From a bacterium (GTDB lineage: Bacteria; Myxococcota_A; Bradymonadia; UBA7976; UBA1532), in assembly GCA_030427205.1 (NCBI GenBank), contig JAUHXC010000035.1, positions 47,307 through 111,306 on the forward strand: a stretch of 64,000 bases of DNA. The letters run 5' to 3'. A program made the position numbers and the translations under genes. The notes beneath the pieces were generated by a model. The model was given only the letters and a program-made list of their open reading frames with translations, searched no databases and was not told where the DNA came from. Positions 20,556-28,073 of this stretch are shown one piece after another. Each line of letters opens with the position of its first letter. Position 1 is the first letter of the stretch.

Positions 20556-21647
20556 TCAGAAAGAGATCGTCAGCGTGGCGCCGGCGCCGTCGGGGGTGAC
20601 GGTGGGCACGAGCGTCGGGGCGTCGTCTTCGTGGAAGGCGAGGAAGTAGACCGCCGCGCCGCCGGCCACCGCCGTGGTCACCAGACCCGCCACATACAGG
20701 GTCTGCATCGAGCCGTAGCTGCTCTCGATGTCGGCCATCTCGGCGTCGTAGACGCGGCTGTCCTCCGGCGAGAGCCCGCCCGGACCATAGCGTTGGTTGA
20801 GCGCGTCGGCGTCGCCGATCAGCCCGCTGACCCGGGTGTAGGCCACCGCCGTCACGATCGCGCCCACCCCGGCCAGGGCCCCGCTGCCCACGCCGGCCCA
20901 GAACGGCCAGTCGGGCGCGTCGGCCACCGGCGCCGCGCTCGGCGGCACGACCTTGGGCTTGATCGGCAGCTTGATCAGCTCGCGCACCTCGCCGACGCCG
21001 ACGTCGATCTCCTTGCGCACCGTGCGGCGCCCGGGCAGCGACAGCTCGATGAGGTGCCGCCCGCGGGTCACCTGCTGGGTGACCGGCGTGGTGCCGAGCA
21101 TGCGCCCGTCGAGGCTGATGTCGGCCCCCGGCGGGTCGGAGTCGACGATGAGCCGCGCGGTGGGCGGCGCCTCGGGCGCGTTGCCCCGGATGGCGCCACC
21201 GGCGAGGGTCACCAGCTCTTCCACCCGCTCGGCGCCGCCGGGCATCGTCCACTCGCGGTCGACCACGAAGCGCTGATCGCCGAAGTCGAGCATGCGGATG
21301 TGCAGGAACCACGCGCCCTCTTTGCGCTCGAGCCGGGCCCAGGCCATGCGGTCGGGCGGCGCGGCCGACATCGCGGCCACCTGCGAGAGGCAGGCCGGGT
21401 CGGGCGAGACGCAGCCGGCGAGCGCCTCGACCTCGGCGTAGGTCGAGGTGATCGCGTCGCTGGCCACGAAGTCGGGCACCTCGGCGATGGCGTCGACCAT
21501 CGCCTTGTTGAGCTGCTGACCGATGTCGATGTGGTCGGGGTTGGGGGTATCGGTGGGCAGGAGCGCGATCGAGATCGACTCCTGTGCCCCGGCGAGAGCC
21601 GGGAGCATCAGCCCGAGGGCGGTGGCCGTGAGCAACGCGCGAAGCAT
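20556..21647 (-). CDS. Exported PEGA-domain protein
   Basis: 363 residues from the ATG at 21647. The signal peptide is MLRALLTATALGLMLPALAGAQ. The first half (to about 165) is a globular domain with two Cys (CVSPDPACLSQ) that resembles the N-terminal part of other myxobacterial PEGA proteins. The PEGA domain is at about 165-225 (ARLIVDSDPPGADISLDG, LGTTPVTQQVTRGRHLIEL). Two hydrophobic helices (about 246-268 and 315-335) flank a short helical loop. PEGA domains are found in surface or envelope proteins and often accompany TPR or kinase genes. The gene is last in a three-gene minus-strand operon (BMC-T, EF-P, PEGA), 43 bases after EF-P. A GTG at 21662 is a weaker alternative start. Confidence 0.8.
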   Translation of the reverse strand: MLRALLTATALGLMLPALAGAQESISIALLPTDTPNPDHIDIGQQLNKAMVDAIAEVPDFVASDAITSTYAEVEALAGCVSPDPACLSQVAAMSAAPPDRMAWARLERKEGAWFLHIRMLDFGDQRFVVDREWTMPGGAERVEELVTLAGGAIRGNAPEAPPTARLIVDSDPPGADISLDGRMLGTTPVTQQVTRGRHLIELSLPGRRTVRKEIDVGVGEVRELIKLPIKPKVVPPSAAPVADAPDWPFWAGVGSGALAGVGAIVTAVAYTRVSGLIGDADALNQRYGPGGLSPEDSRVYDAEMADIESSYGSMQTLYVAGLVTTAVAGGAAVYFLAFHEDDAPTLVPTVTPDGAGATLTISF

Positions 21648-21690
21648 GCCTCGTTCTACCACGGCTCCGCGGCCGAGGCGACGTCTGCCG

Positions 21691-22275
21691 TCACCCGCTG
21701 ACCCGGTCCTTGAAGTTGCCGTTGGTGGTGTCGATGCGCACCGTATCGCCGGCGTTGATGTACAGCGGCACCTGCACCCGCACGCCGCTCGCGGTGTAGG
21801 CGTTGGTGGTCACCCCGCCGCTGGCGGTGTCGCCCCGGCTGCCCGGCTCGACGGTCTCGAGCACCATCTCGACGAACTGCGGCAGCTCGATGCCCACCAC
21901 CCGCTCGTTGTAGACCACCGCCCGCACCTCGAGGTTGTCGACGAGCCACTGCGCGTCGTCGCCGAGCTCGGTATCGCGCAGGAAGAACTGCTCGTACGAG
22001 GCGGCGTCCATGAAGTGGAAGACCGTCTCCGCGCCGTCGGGCTCGCTGTACAGATAGCTCGCCGGGCGGAACTGCAGGTCGGGCGCGCTGAACTTCTCGC
22101 CGCTCTTGAAGGTGCGGTCGCTGATGCTGCCGTCGAGCACGTTGCGCAGCCGGCACTTGACCAGCGTCGCCGCGCCGCGGGCGCTGGGGGATTGGGTATT
22201 GGTGCTCACGACGGTCCACGGCTGGCCGTCGACCTCGACCCGCAGACCCTTCTTGAAGTCGCTGGTGGTCAGCAT
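21691..22275 (-). CDS. efp: Elongation factor P family protein with a YeiP/EfpL-type acceptor loop
   Basis: 194 residues with the three beta-barrel domains of EF-P/IF-5A. EF-P binds between the ribosomal P and E sites and relieves stalling at polyproline. The loop that carries the modified residue reads QSPSARGAATLVK, with Arg33 where most EF-Ps have a Lys. This SPxARGAATL loop is the one seen in the YeiP/EfpL subfamily, whose Arg is not modified by EpmA or deoxyhypusine-type enzymes. The C-terminal domain ends VPLYINAGDTVRIDT, closer to ordinary EF-P. ATG 22275 is the start. The gene lies 32 bases after the BMC-T gene and 43 bases before the PEGA gene, apparently in one operon. Whether this is the only EF-P of the organism cannot be seen here. 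Confidence 0.88.
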   Translation of the reverse strand: MLTTSDFKKGLRVEVDGQPWTVVSTNTQSPSARGAATLVKCRLRNVLDGSISDRTFKSGEKFSAPDLQFRPASYLYSEPDGAETVFHFMDAASYEQFFLRDTELGDDAQWLVDNLEVRAVVYNERVVGIELPQFVEMVLETVEPGSRGDTASGGVTTNAYTASGVRVQVPLYINAGDTVRIDTTNGNFKDRVSG

Positions 22276-22307
22276 GCTGTCTCTCTCGGTGTGATTGGTG
22301 TGCGCGA

Positions 22308-22937
22308 TCAGCGCTTCCGGGGCAGCGCCCGCCCGCCGATGTCGGCGAGGCAGGCCTTGATCGCCTTCTCGGCCTCTTCGATGTCGGCCTCGTAGCCGCC
22401 GAGGTACAGCCGGCCGTAGGCCCCGAACGAGCGCACCTCGAGCAGCCGCACGTCGGCCGCTTTCTCGGCCTCGTTGGCCGCGATCAGCGCATAGCCCGCC
22501 GGCTCGCATTCGAAGACGTAGAGCGTCTGCCCCTCGGCGATCATGTCGCCGTGGCGCATGCGGTTGATCAGCATCGACTGGTGCCCGTCGACCCCGGTGA
22601 TGCGCTCGCTGGTGCGCACCTCGGGGGCGTAGCGGTCTTCGATGGTCAGCCCGAAGTGGTCGAGGATCGCCTCCCCGGCCGCGCGCACCTGCCCCTGGTC
22701 GAAGCTGTGCAGCTCGAGCACGCCGAAGGCCCGCTCGACGATCTGCAGCCCCGGCTGCACCGAGGTCGCCTTGAGCGCCACATCGGTCACCGCGTTGATG
22801 GCCAGCCCCGGCGCGATCTCGACGAAGAGCATCGCCTGGCGCTCCAGCGGCATGAAGCCGGGGCACACCGTCTGCCAGAAGCCGGTGAGCTGGGGCTGGA
22901 GGATGTCGATGTAGGTGAACGTCCGCAGGTCGATCAT
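22308..22937 (-). CDS. Tandem-domain bacterial microcompartment shell protein (BMC-T, CcmP-like)
   Basis: 209 residues from the ATG at 22937, with GGGAG six bases upstream. Two BMC-fold halves are visible: about 4-100 (TDVALKATSVQPGLQIVERA, GVLELHS) and about 105-205 (YALIAANEAEKAADVRLLEV, SFGAYGRLYLGGYEADIEEA). The repeated 'K/A-A-x-V-x-L' and 'GRLYLGG' patterns are typical of shell proteins. The best likeness I recall is cyanobacterial CcmP, a BMC-T protein forming gated double-stacked trimers. No other shell protein, encapsulated enzyme or BMC-P vertex gene is in this window, so it is an orphan here. It heads an operon with EF-P. Its role outside a complete compartment locus is unknown. 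Confidence 0.82.
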   Translation of the reverse strand: MIDLRTFTYIDILQPQLTGFWQTVCPGFMPLERQAMLFVEIAPGLAINAVTDVALKATSVQPGLQIVERAFGVLELHSFDQGQVRAAGEAILDHFGLTIEDRYAPEVRTSERITGVDGHQSMLINRMRHGDMIAEGQTLYVFECEPAGYALIAANEAEKAADVRLLEVRSFGAYGRLYLGGYEADIEEAEKAIKACLADIGGRALPRKR

Positions 22938-23074
22938 CGAGCGCTCCCGAGTATGCGTCGGGGCCATCGATACCGCTCCCCGGGCCGGGTCACAAGCCCC
23001 CTGCGTCGTCGGCGGGCGGCGGCGGGCGATCGGCGGACTCGACACGGACGGCCGGAGGGCCTAATACAGCGAGC

Positions 23075-23470
23075 ATGGCACAGACCCCGCCGACGCCCGA
23101 TCCGCTGTGGCGCGCCGCCGGCGCCTTCGCCGCGCTGCCCGAAGACGAGGTGATCGGCGTCGAGCTCGCCGACGCCGACGGGCGGCCGGTGAAGGTGGCG
23201 CTGATCCGCCGGGGCGCGGCGGTGCACGCGGTGCACGACCGCTGCCCGCACCGCGGGGCGCCGTTCAGCGATCTGGGCCTGATCGACGAAGACGGCACGC
23301 TGCTCTGCGGCTGGCACTACTGGGGCTTTCGCCTCGCCGACGGGCAGCATACCCAGGTGGCCAGCATCAAGCTGTGCGTGCTGCCGACGCGGGTGGTCGA
23401 CGGCGCGGTGCAGGTCGACCTCTCCCGGCCGCCGCCGTATCCGCCGCCGGCCCTCGTCTCGCTGGACTGA
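23075..23470 (+). CDS. Rieske [2Fe-2S] ferredoxin-like protein
   Basis: 131 residues, a stand-alone Rieske domain. The cluster ligands are in CPHRG (Cys-x-His) and CGWHYWGF (Cys-x2-His), spaced about 20 residues apart as in ferredoxin components of dioxygenases and NirD-like proteins. No signal peptide and no catalytic mononuclear-iron domain are present, so it should be a cytoplasmic electron carrier or the ferredoxin part of a separate oxygenase. It is divergent from the BMC-T operon across 137 bases and convergent with the EEP lipoprotein gene 11 bases away. No oxygenase or reductase partner is adjacent. Confidence 0.9.
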   Translation: MAQTPPTPDPLWRAAGAFAALPEDEVIGVELADADGRPVKVALIRRGAAVHAVHDRCPHRGAPFSDLGLIDEDGTLLCGWHYWGFRLADGQHTQVASIKLCVLPTRVVDGAVQVDLSRPPPYPPPALVSLD

Positions 23471-23481
23471 CGCCCCCGGCG

Positions 23482-24579
23482 CTACAGGCAGCGCCGCCGC
23501 CCCTCGTCGCACGCGCCCTCGCACCGCGGCGGACCGGGCAGGCAGCGGCCGAAGTGGCAGCGCTCGGCCCCGTCGCACCACGCGCCGTCGTCGCAGTCCC
23601 GATCGAAGCTGCACGGCGGCGGCACCTCGAGGTCGATGACCACCGCCACGTGATCCGACGCGGCCACCGAGGCCCCGAACGGCGCCGGCTCGGGGTCGCG
23701 GAAGCGCTCGATGTCGTCGCTGGTATAGAGAAACGCCTCGGCCGCGAAGGCCAGGTCGTCGCTGACCAGGGCATAGTCCAGCCGCCGCCCCGACGACGGC
23801 CGGGTGCCCCGGGTGCCGTCCTGCTTGCGCGCGTCGAGCACCACCAGCCCCGGCCCCGACGGGTCGAGCAGCGGCGCGAAGGGGTCGTTGAGCAGCCCGC
23901 CGCCCGCCATGCGCCCGGCGATGTCCGGCCCGATTTCGAAAGCCACCGGCAGGTCCTCGGGCCGCGGGATCTGCCGGATGAACCGCGGGTTGTGCGGCAC
24001 CTCGGCGATCTCTTCGTTGAAGTCGCCCACCACGACCCAGTCGCCCTCGCCCACCGCCTGCGCCAGCCGGTTGCCTTCGATGGCCCGGCGCAGGCGGTCG
24101 TTGGCGCTGGTGCCCGACTTGAGGTGCACCGGGACCACGAACAGCGGGCGGGCGTCGGGCACCGCGACCTCGGCCACCGTCACGAAGCGCGAGATGTCGT
24201 TGGCCGGCCCGCCGGCCAGCGCCTCGGCGTCGTATTCGGTCCACACGATCGGCCAGCGGCTGATCACCGCGGTGCGCAAGGCGCCAAAAGGCGCGCCCTC
24301 GGCGTGCTCGACGAACTCGAGATCGAGCGCGTCGGCCAGGGCGAAGAGGTTCTGCACGTCCGCGGCGCTGCGCACCTCCGAGAGCGCCACCACGTCGGGA
24401 TCGATCGCGTCGAGCACCTGCACCGCGGCGATGAACTCGCTGGTGTTCGGCTCGCCGACCCCCTCGATGTTCCAGCCGACCACCCGGGCGGGCGTCGAGT
24501 CGGCGACGCAGCCGGCCAGACCGCCGACGACGGCGAGGGCGAGCCACCCGGCGATCCATCGCGGGCGCTGTATCTGCAT
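23482..24579 (-). CDS. Lipoprotein with endonuclease/exonuclease/phosphatase (EEP) fold and Cys-rich tail
   Basis: 365 residues. The signal peptide ends GGLAGCVAD, a clean lipobox, so it is exported and lipid-anchored. The EEP domain runs from about 32 to 320: VVGWNIEGVGE (Asn metal ligand), DVVALSEVRS (Glu metal ligand), VVPVHLKSG (His), VVVGDFNEEI (catalytic Asp/Asn) and AASDHVAVV (catalytic Asp-His). All key residues of the DNase I-like/sphingomyelinase superfamily are therefore present. The last 40 residues hold a run of Cys (CSFDRDCDDG, CDGAERCHFGRC) of the type frequent in myxobacterial surface proteins. The target could be extracellular DNA, a phospholipid or another phosphodiester. 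Confidence 0.88.
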   Translation of the reverse strand: MQIQRPRWIAGWLALAVVGGLAGCVADSTPARVVGWNIEGVGEPNTSEFIAAVQVLDAIDPDVVALSEVRSAADVQNLFALADALDLEFVEHAEGAPFGALRTAVISRWPIVWTEYDAEALAGGPANDISRFVTVAEVAVPDARPLFVVPVHLKSGTSANDRLRRAIEGNRLAQAVGEGDWVVVGDFNEEIAEVPHNPRFIRQIPRPEDLPVAFEIGPDIAGRMAGGGLLNDPFAPLLDPSGPGLVVLDARKQDGTRGTRPSSGRRLDYALVSDDLAFAAEAFLYTSDDIERFRDPEPAPFGASVAASDHVAVVIDLEVPPPCSFDRDCDDGAWCDGAERCHFGRCLPGPPRCEGACDEGRRRCL

Positions 24580-24685
24580 GGCGGCCTCCTGGCGGCAGGT
24601 CGACTGTTCGACGTCTGCTTCAGGTGTACCGCAACAGGAATGTCGAATGCCGGTCGCCGCGCTGACGGGCGCCGGACGCAGGGGC

Positions 24686-25126
24686 TCAGCGGCGGGCGAT
24701 CCAGCGGTCGAGCGCGTTGGCGAAGCGCTGTTTGGCCTTGCCGTCGTAGGGTCGCGGCCCGCCGGTCATGACCCCCAGATCGCGCAGCTCCTGGTTGAAG
24801 TCGCGCACCGACAGCGCCTCGCCCACCGAGTCGGCGTCCAGCTCGCGGCCGTGCGGCGTCAGCACCTCGGCGCCCTTCTCGACCGCGCGGGCCGCCAGCG
24901 GGATGTCGGCGGTGATGACCAGATCGCCCTTCGCGCAGCGCTCGGCGATGTAGTCGTCGGCCACGTCGGGCCCGCCGGGGACCTGTACGAAGCTCACCCG
25001 CCCGCCGGGCACCGTCTGCCAGCCGTTGGCCACCAGGATGACGTCCACCGACCGCTTCGCGGCGGCTTTGAACAAGATCGCCTTGCACGGGCGGGGGGCG
25101 GCGTCGGCGTCGACCCAGATGGTCAT
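24686..25126 (-). CDS. YaiI/YqxD (UPF0178) family protein
   Basis: 146 residues starting MTIWVDADAAPRP. The family signature VDADACP is slightly altered here (Ala for Cys). Further motifs are VANGW, PGGPDVADDYIAERCAKGDLVITADIPLAAR (conserved Asp cluster) and the C-terminal GGPRPY. The fold is PIN-like, with acidic residues placed as in metal-dependent nucleases, but the family's reaction is not established. The ATG at 25126 overlaps the stop of the upstream gamma-glutamylcyclotransferase-like gene (ATGA at 25123-25126), so the two are co-translated. Confidence 0.88.
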   Translation of the reverse strand: MTIWVDADAAPRPCKAILFKAAAKRSVDVILVANGWQTVPGGRVSFVQVPGGPDVADDYIAERCAKGDLVITADIPLAARAVEKGAEVLTPHGRELDADSVGEALSVRDFNQELRDLGVMTGGPRPYDGKAKQRFANALDRWIARR

Positions 25127-25674
25127 CGGTTGTCTCCGGTTGTAGGGCGGGCAGGGGAGTCGGCCGCGTCGAGCGCGGCGACCACCGCGGCGATGTGGGG
25201 GTCGGGGTGGCCCAGCTCGGCGAGGGCCGTATGCAGGCGGCGCACGTACTCGGCGTTGCTGCCGCTCGGCCCGTGGCTGCCGGCGACGTGCGCCGCGATC
25301 GCCTCGGCCGTCGCCGGACCCAGCCAGTCGGTATTGTCCGCCGTCGCCACGTAGACCAGCGCCTCGACCCGCCGCCCGTCGCGCAGGCGCACCGGCAGGT
25401 CGTGGCGGGCGTAGCCGGCCTGCTCGCGGATGTCGAGGGCGGACAATATGTCGTCCAGCGCGTTCGGCTCGACCCGCGAGGCCACCCCGTGCACCCGCGC
25501 GTCGGCCGCCGGCACCAGCGTCGCCACCCGCCCCGGCGCGCCGGGCACCCCGCGGTGATCGGGCGAGCCCTGCCACAGCCGCCGGGTCCAGCCGGCCAGC
25601 GCCGCCGGCACCCGCTCGACCGCCGGGAACGCCGGTCGCCAGACCAATGAGCCATAGCCGAAGATCCACGCCAT
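25123..25674 (-). CDS. ChaC-like gamma-glutamylcyclotransferase
   Basis: 183 residues from the ATG at 25674; an ATG at 25683 is equally possible and neither has a good ribosome-binding site. The start MAWIFGYGSLVWRPAF carries the YGSL substrate-binding loop of the gamma-glutamylcyclotransferase fold. RRLWQGSPDHRGVPGAPGR and the catalytic Glu in LDIREQAGY are the ChaC-type blocks. ChaC enzymes release 5-oxoproline from glutathione in the cytosol. Length is slightly below the usual 190-230 residues but complete at both ends. It is translationally coupled to the YaiI-like gene. Confidence 0.88.
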   Translation of the reverse strand: MAWIFGYGSLVWRPAFPAVERVPAALAGWTRRLWQGSPDHRGVPGAPGRVATLVPAADARVHGVASRVEPNALDDILSALDIREQAGYARHDLPVRLRDGRRVEALVYVATADNTDWLGPATAEAIAAHVAGSHGPSGSNAEYVRRLHTALAELGHPDPHIAAVVAALDAADSPARPTTGDNR

Positions 25675-25921
25675 GGCGCGCATTGTGGCCGCCCGCCGCC
25701 GCCCGGACAACCGCGCCCGCCCGCCGCGCGGCCAACGACCCGGTCCAGCGCGCAGAAATCGACACGGGCCCTGCGTTTTCCCGTTGCCGCCGGGGGTCGA
25801 CGTGCGTATCGTCCGCGGCGCTCGATCGGGGTCATCCAACCCGCACCCCCGCGAGCCCCGCCTCGGGCGGCCCCGCCGCCCGCCTGCCACAACCTGTTGC
25901 GCCGCGACGGGACGATACACC

Positions 25922-26938
25922 ATGCAGCACACCGACGACCGCCTCCGGGTGGCCCTCATCTACAACCTCAAGCGCACCGTGGCCCGCGCCGAAGGTGATG
26001 ACGACTCCGACGCGGAGTTCGACGGCCCGGCGACCATCGAGGCCTTGACCCACGCCATCGCCGCCGCCGGCCACACCGTGGTGCACGTCGAGGCCGACGT
26101 GGGCTTCCTGCGCCGCATCAGCGAGCTCGACATCGACGTCGCGTTCAACATCGCCGAGGGCCTGCACGGCCGCAGCCGCGAGGCGCTCGTGCCCGCGGTG
26201 CTCGACCTCCTGCAGATCGAGTACACCGGCTCCGACGCGGCGACCCTGGCGATCACCCTCGACAAGTCGCTGGCCCGGGCGGTCGTCTCCCAGGCGGGCA
26301 TCCCGGTGGCCGCCGGGCGGGTCTTCCTCGACCCGGCGCGCCCGCTGCCGCCCGAGCTGAGCTTCCCGCTGATCGTCAAGCCGGTCGCCGAGGGCAGTTC
26401 GAAGGGGGTCACCGCCGCCAGCGTGGTGCACGATCGCGCCGGCCTCGAAGCCATCGTCGGCAGCATCGTCGGCCGCTACAAGCAGGGCGCGCTCGTCGAG
26501 CAGTTCCTGCCCGGCCGCGAGTTCACCGTCGGCCTCGTCGGCGGCCCGACCCCGCGGGTGCTCACCCCGCTCGAGATCGTCTTCGACGGCAGCGCGGCGC
26601 ACCCGGTCTACAGCTTCGGCCACAAGATCGAGGTCGACCACAGCGCGCGCATCGTGCCCGCCGACCTCGACGACGACCTGCGCCGCACCCTCGAAGAGAT
26701 GGCGCTGACCGCCTTCGAGGCCCTCGGCTGCCGCGACGTGGCCCGCGTCGACTTCCGCTGCGACGCCGAGGGGCTGCCGCGGTTCATCGAGTGCAACCCG
26801 CTGCCCGGCCTGACCCCCGAGTGGTCCGACCTGTGCGTCGCCGCGAAGCACAGCGCCATGAGCTACGACGCGCTGATCGCGGCGATCCTCGCCCCGGCCA
26901 TCGAGCGGGTGCGCGTCGCCCGCGAGGCCGCCCGATGA
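25922..26938 (+). CDS. D-alanine--D-alanine ligase-like ATP-grasp enzyme
   Basis: 338 residues. ATP-grasp elements typical of Ddl are present: IEYTGSDAATLAITLDKSLAR (read as IEYTGSD plus ALxxDK-like block), LIVKPVAEGSSKGV for nucleotide binding, VEQFLPGREFTV, RVDFRCDAEG and FIECNPLPGLTPE carrying the metal-binding Glu and Asn. The usual product in this family is a D-Ala-D-Ala or D-Ala-D-X dipeptide or depsipeptide. The C-terminal substrate loop differs from housekeeping Ddl (ECNPLPGL instead of EVNTLPGM), so the acceptor may not be D-Ala. It is first of a four-gene operon. Its stop overlaps the DmpA gene (ATGA at 26935-26938). The 240 bases upstream separate it from the divergent ChaC gene. 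Confidence 0.88.
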   Translation: MQHTDDRLRVALIYNLKRTVARAEGDDDSDAEFDGPATIEALTHAIAAAGHTVVHVEADVGFLRRISELDIDVAFNIAEGLHGRSREALVPAVLDLLQIEYTGSDAATLAITLDKSLARAVVSQAGIPVAAGRVFLDPARPLPPELSFPLIVKPVAEGSSKGVTAASVVHDRAGLEAIVGSIVGRYKQGALVEQFLPGREFTVGLVGGPTPRVLTPLEIVFDGSAAHPVYSFGHKIEVDHSARIVPADLDDDLRRTLEEMALTAFEALGCRDVARVDFRCDAEGLPRFIECNPLPGLTPEWSDLCVAAKHSAMSYDALIAAILAPAIERVRVAREAAR

Positions 26939-28044
26939 AGTCCGCGCCGCGCCGCCGCCTGCGCGACCTCGGCCTCACCGTCGGTCGGCGTACGCCGGGC
27001 CCGCTCAACGCCATCACCGACGTCGCCGGGGTGATGGTGGGCCACTCTACGGTCATCGACGGCAACGGCCCCGGCGCCCGCCGCACGGGGGTCACCGCGA
27101 TCCGCCCCAACGGCGGCGACATCTTCCACGATCGGGTGCTCGCCGGCTCGTTCGTGCTCAACGGCGCCGGCGAGATGTCGGGGTTGATCCAGGTCGGCGA
27201 GTGGGGGCTCATCGAGACCCCGATCCTGTTGACGAGCACGCTGTCGGTGGGCGCGGTCTCGGCGGCGACGGTGCAGTACATGGTCGCCCACCACCCGGGC
27301 ATCGGCACCGAGCACGACGTGATCATCCCGCTGGTCGGCGAGTGCGACGACTCGTACCTCGACGGCACCCACCGGGTCGAGCCGCAGCACGTCTTCGCCG
27401 CCCTCGACGACTGCGCCGCCGGCCCCGTCGCCGAGGGCGCGGTCGGCGGCGGCACCGGCATGCTCTGCTTCGGCTTCAAGGGCGGCATCGGCACCGCCAG
27501 CCGGGTGCTCACCGCCGACGAGGGCGGCTACACCGTCGGCGTGCTGGTCATGAGCAACTTCGGCGACGCCGAAGACCTGCGGGTCGACGGCCTGCCCGTC
27601 GGCCCCGCGCTCGCCCGCCACGCGCTGCCCCGCCGCAGCCGCTACGGCAGCATCATCGCCGTGGTCGCCACCGACGCGCCGCTGGGCAACCGGGCCCTCG
27701 ACCGCCTGTGCAAGCGGGTCGCGCTGGGCATCGGCCGGGTCGGCAGCTACGCCGCCCACGGGTCGGGCGAGATCGTCATCGGCTTCTCGACGGCCAATAC
27801 CGTGCCCCGCCGCCCCAGCGGGCGCACCTTCACCCTCACGCTGCTGGCCGACCACGCGGTGAACCCGCTCTACCAGGCGGCGATCGAGGCCACCGAAGAG
27901 GCCATCCTCAACGCGCTGTGCATGGCCGGCACCATGGTCGGCTTCGAAGGCCGCACCGTGCCCGGGCTGCCGCTCGATGCGCTGCAGCAGGTCGTCGCCC
28001 GGTTCCGCGGCGGGCCGGTTGCGCCGCCGGGCGCCGGGCAGTAG
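26935..28044 (+). CDS. DmpA/P1-family (S58) aminopeptidase, self-processing
   Basis: 369 residues. Motifs of the DmpA L-aminopeptidase/D-esterase family: TDVAGVMVGHSTV, RRTGVTAIRPNGG, GEWGLIETPILLT, EGAVGGGTGM and FKGGIGTASRV. The autoproteolysis site should be Gly238-Ser239 in YGSIIAVVATDAPL, where the new N-terminal Ser becomes the nucleophile. Family members release N-terminal D- or L-residues or beta-amino acids from small peptides. The gene overlaps the ligase by ATGA, which ties peptide synthesis and hydrolysis to one operon. No signal peptide is seen, so it should be cytoplasmic. Confidence 0.92.
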   Translation: MKSAPRRRLRDLGLTVGRRTPGPLNAITDVAGVMVGHSTVIDGNGPGARRTGVTAIRPNGGDIFHDRVLAGSFVLNGAGEMSGLIQVGEWGLIETPILLTSTLSVGAVSAATVQYMVAHHPGIGTEHDVIIPLVGECDDSYLDGTHRVEPQHVFAALDDCAAGPVAEGAVGGGTGMLCFGFKGGIGTASRVLTADEGGYTVGVLVMSNFGDAEDLRVDGLPVGPALARHALPRRSRYGSIIAVVATDAPLGNRALDRLCKRVALGIGRVGSYAAHGSGEIVIGFSTANTVPRRPSGRTFTLTLLADHAVNPLYQAAIEATEEAILNALCMAGTMVGFEGRTVPGLPLDALQQVVARFRGGPVAPPGAGQ

Positions 28045-28049
28045 ACAGA

Positions 28050-28067
28050 CCTCCTCGACCGAGGAGG
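28050..28067 (+). promoter_or_regulatory. Hairpin that sequesters the Shine-Dalgarno of the next gene
   Basis: CCTCCTCG at 28050-28057 and CGAGGAGG at 28060-28067 form a perfect 8-bp inverted repeat with a two-base loop. The right arm contains the GAGGAGG ribosome-binding site of the dehydrogenase gene that starts at 28074. In mRNA the arms would compete with ribosome binding, so expression of the distal half of the operon may depend on translation reaching the DmpA stop at 28044. A two-base loop is tight, so a few base pairs would stay open. Confidence 0.45.
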
Positions 28068-28073
28068 CCCGCC

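Noticed and set aside
18361..20599. Long open frames in all phases through the 85-bp array, as Arg-rich repeat proteins
   Set aside because: The unit length is not a multiple of 3, all six frames are open, and no start with a ribosome-binding site exists. The array is treated as non-coding.
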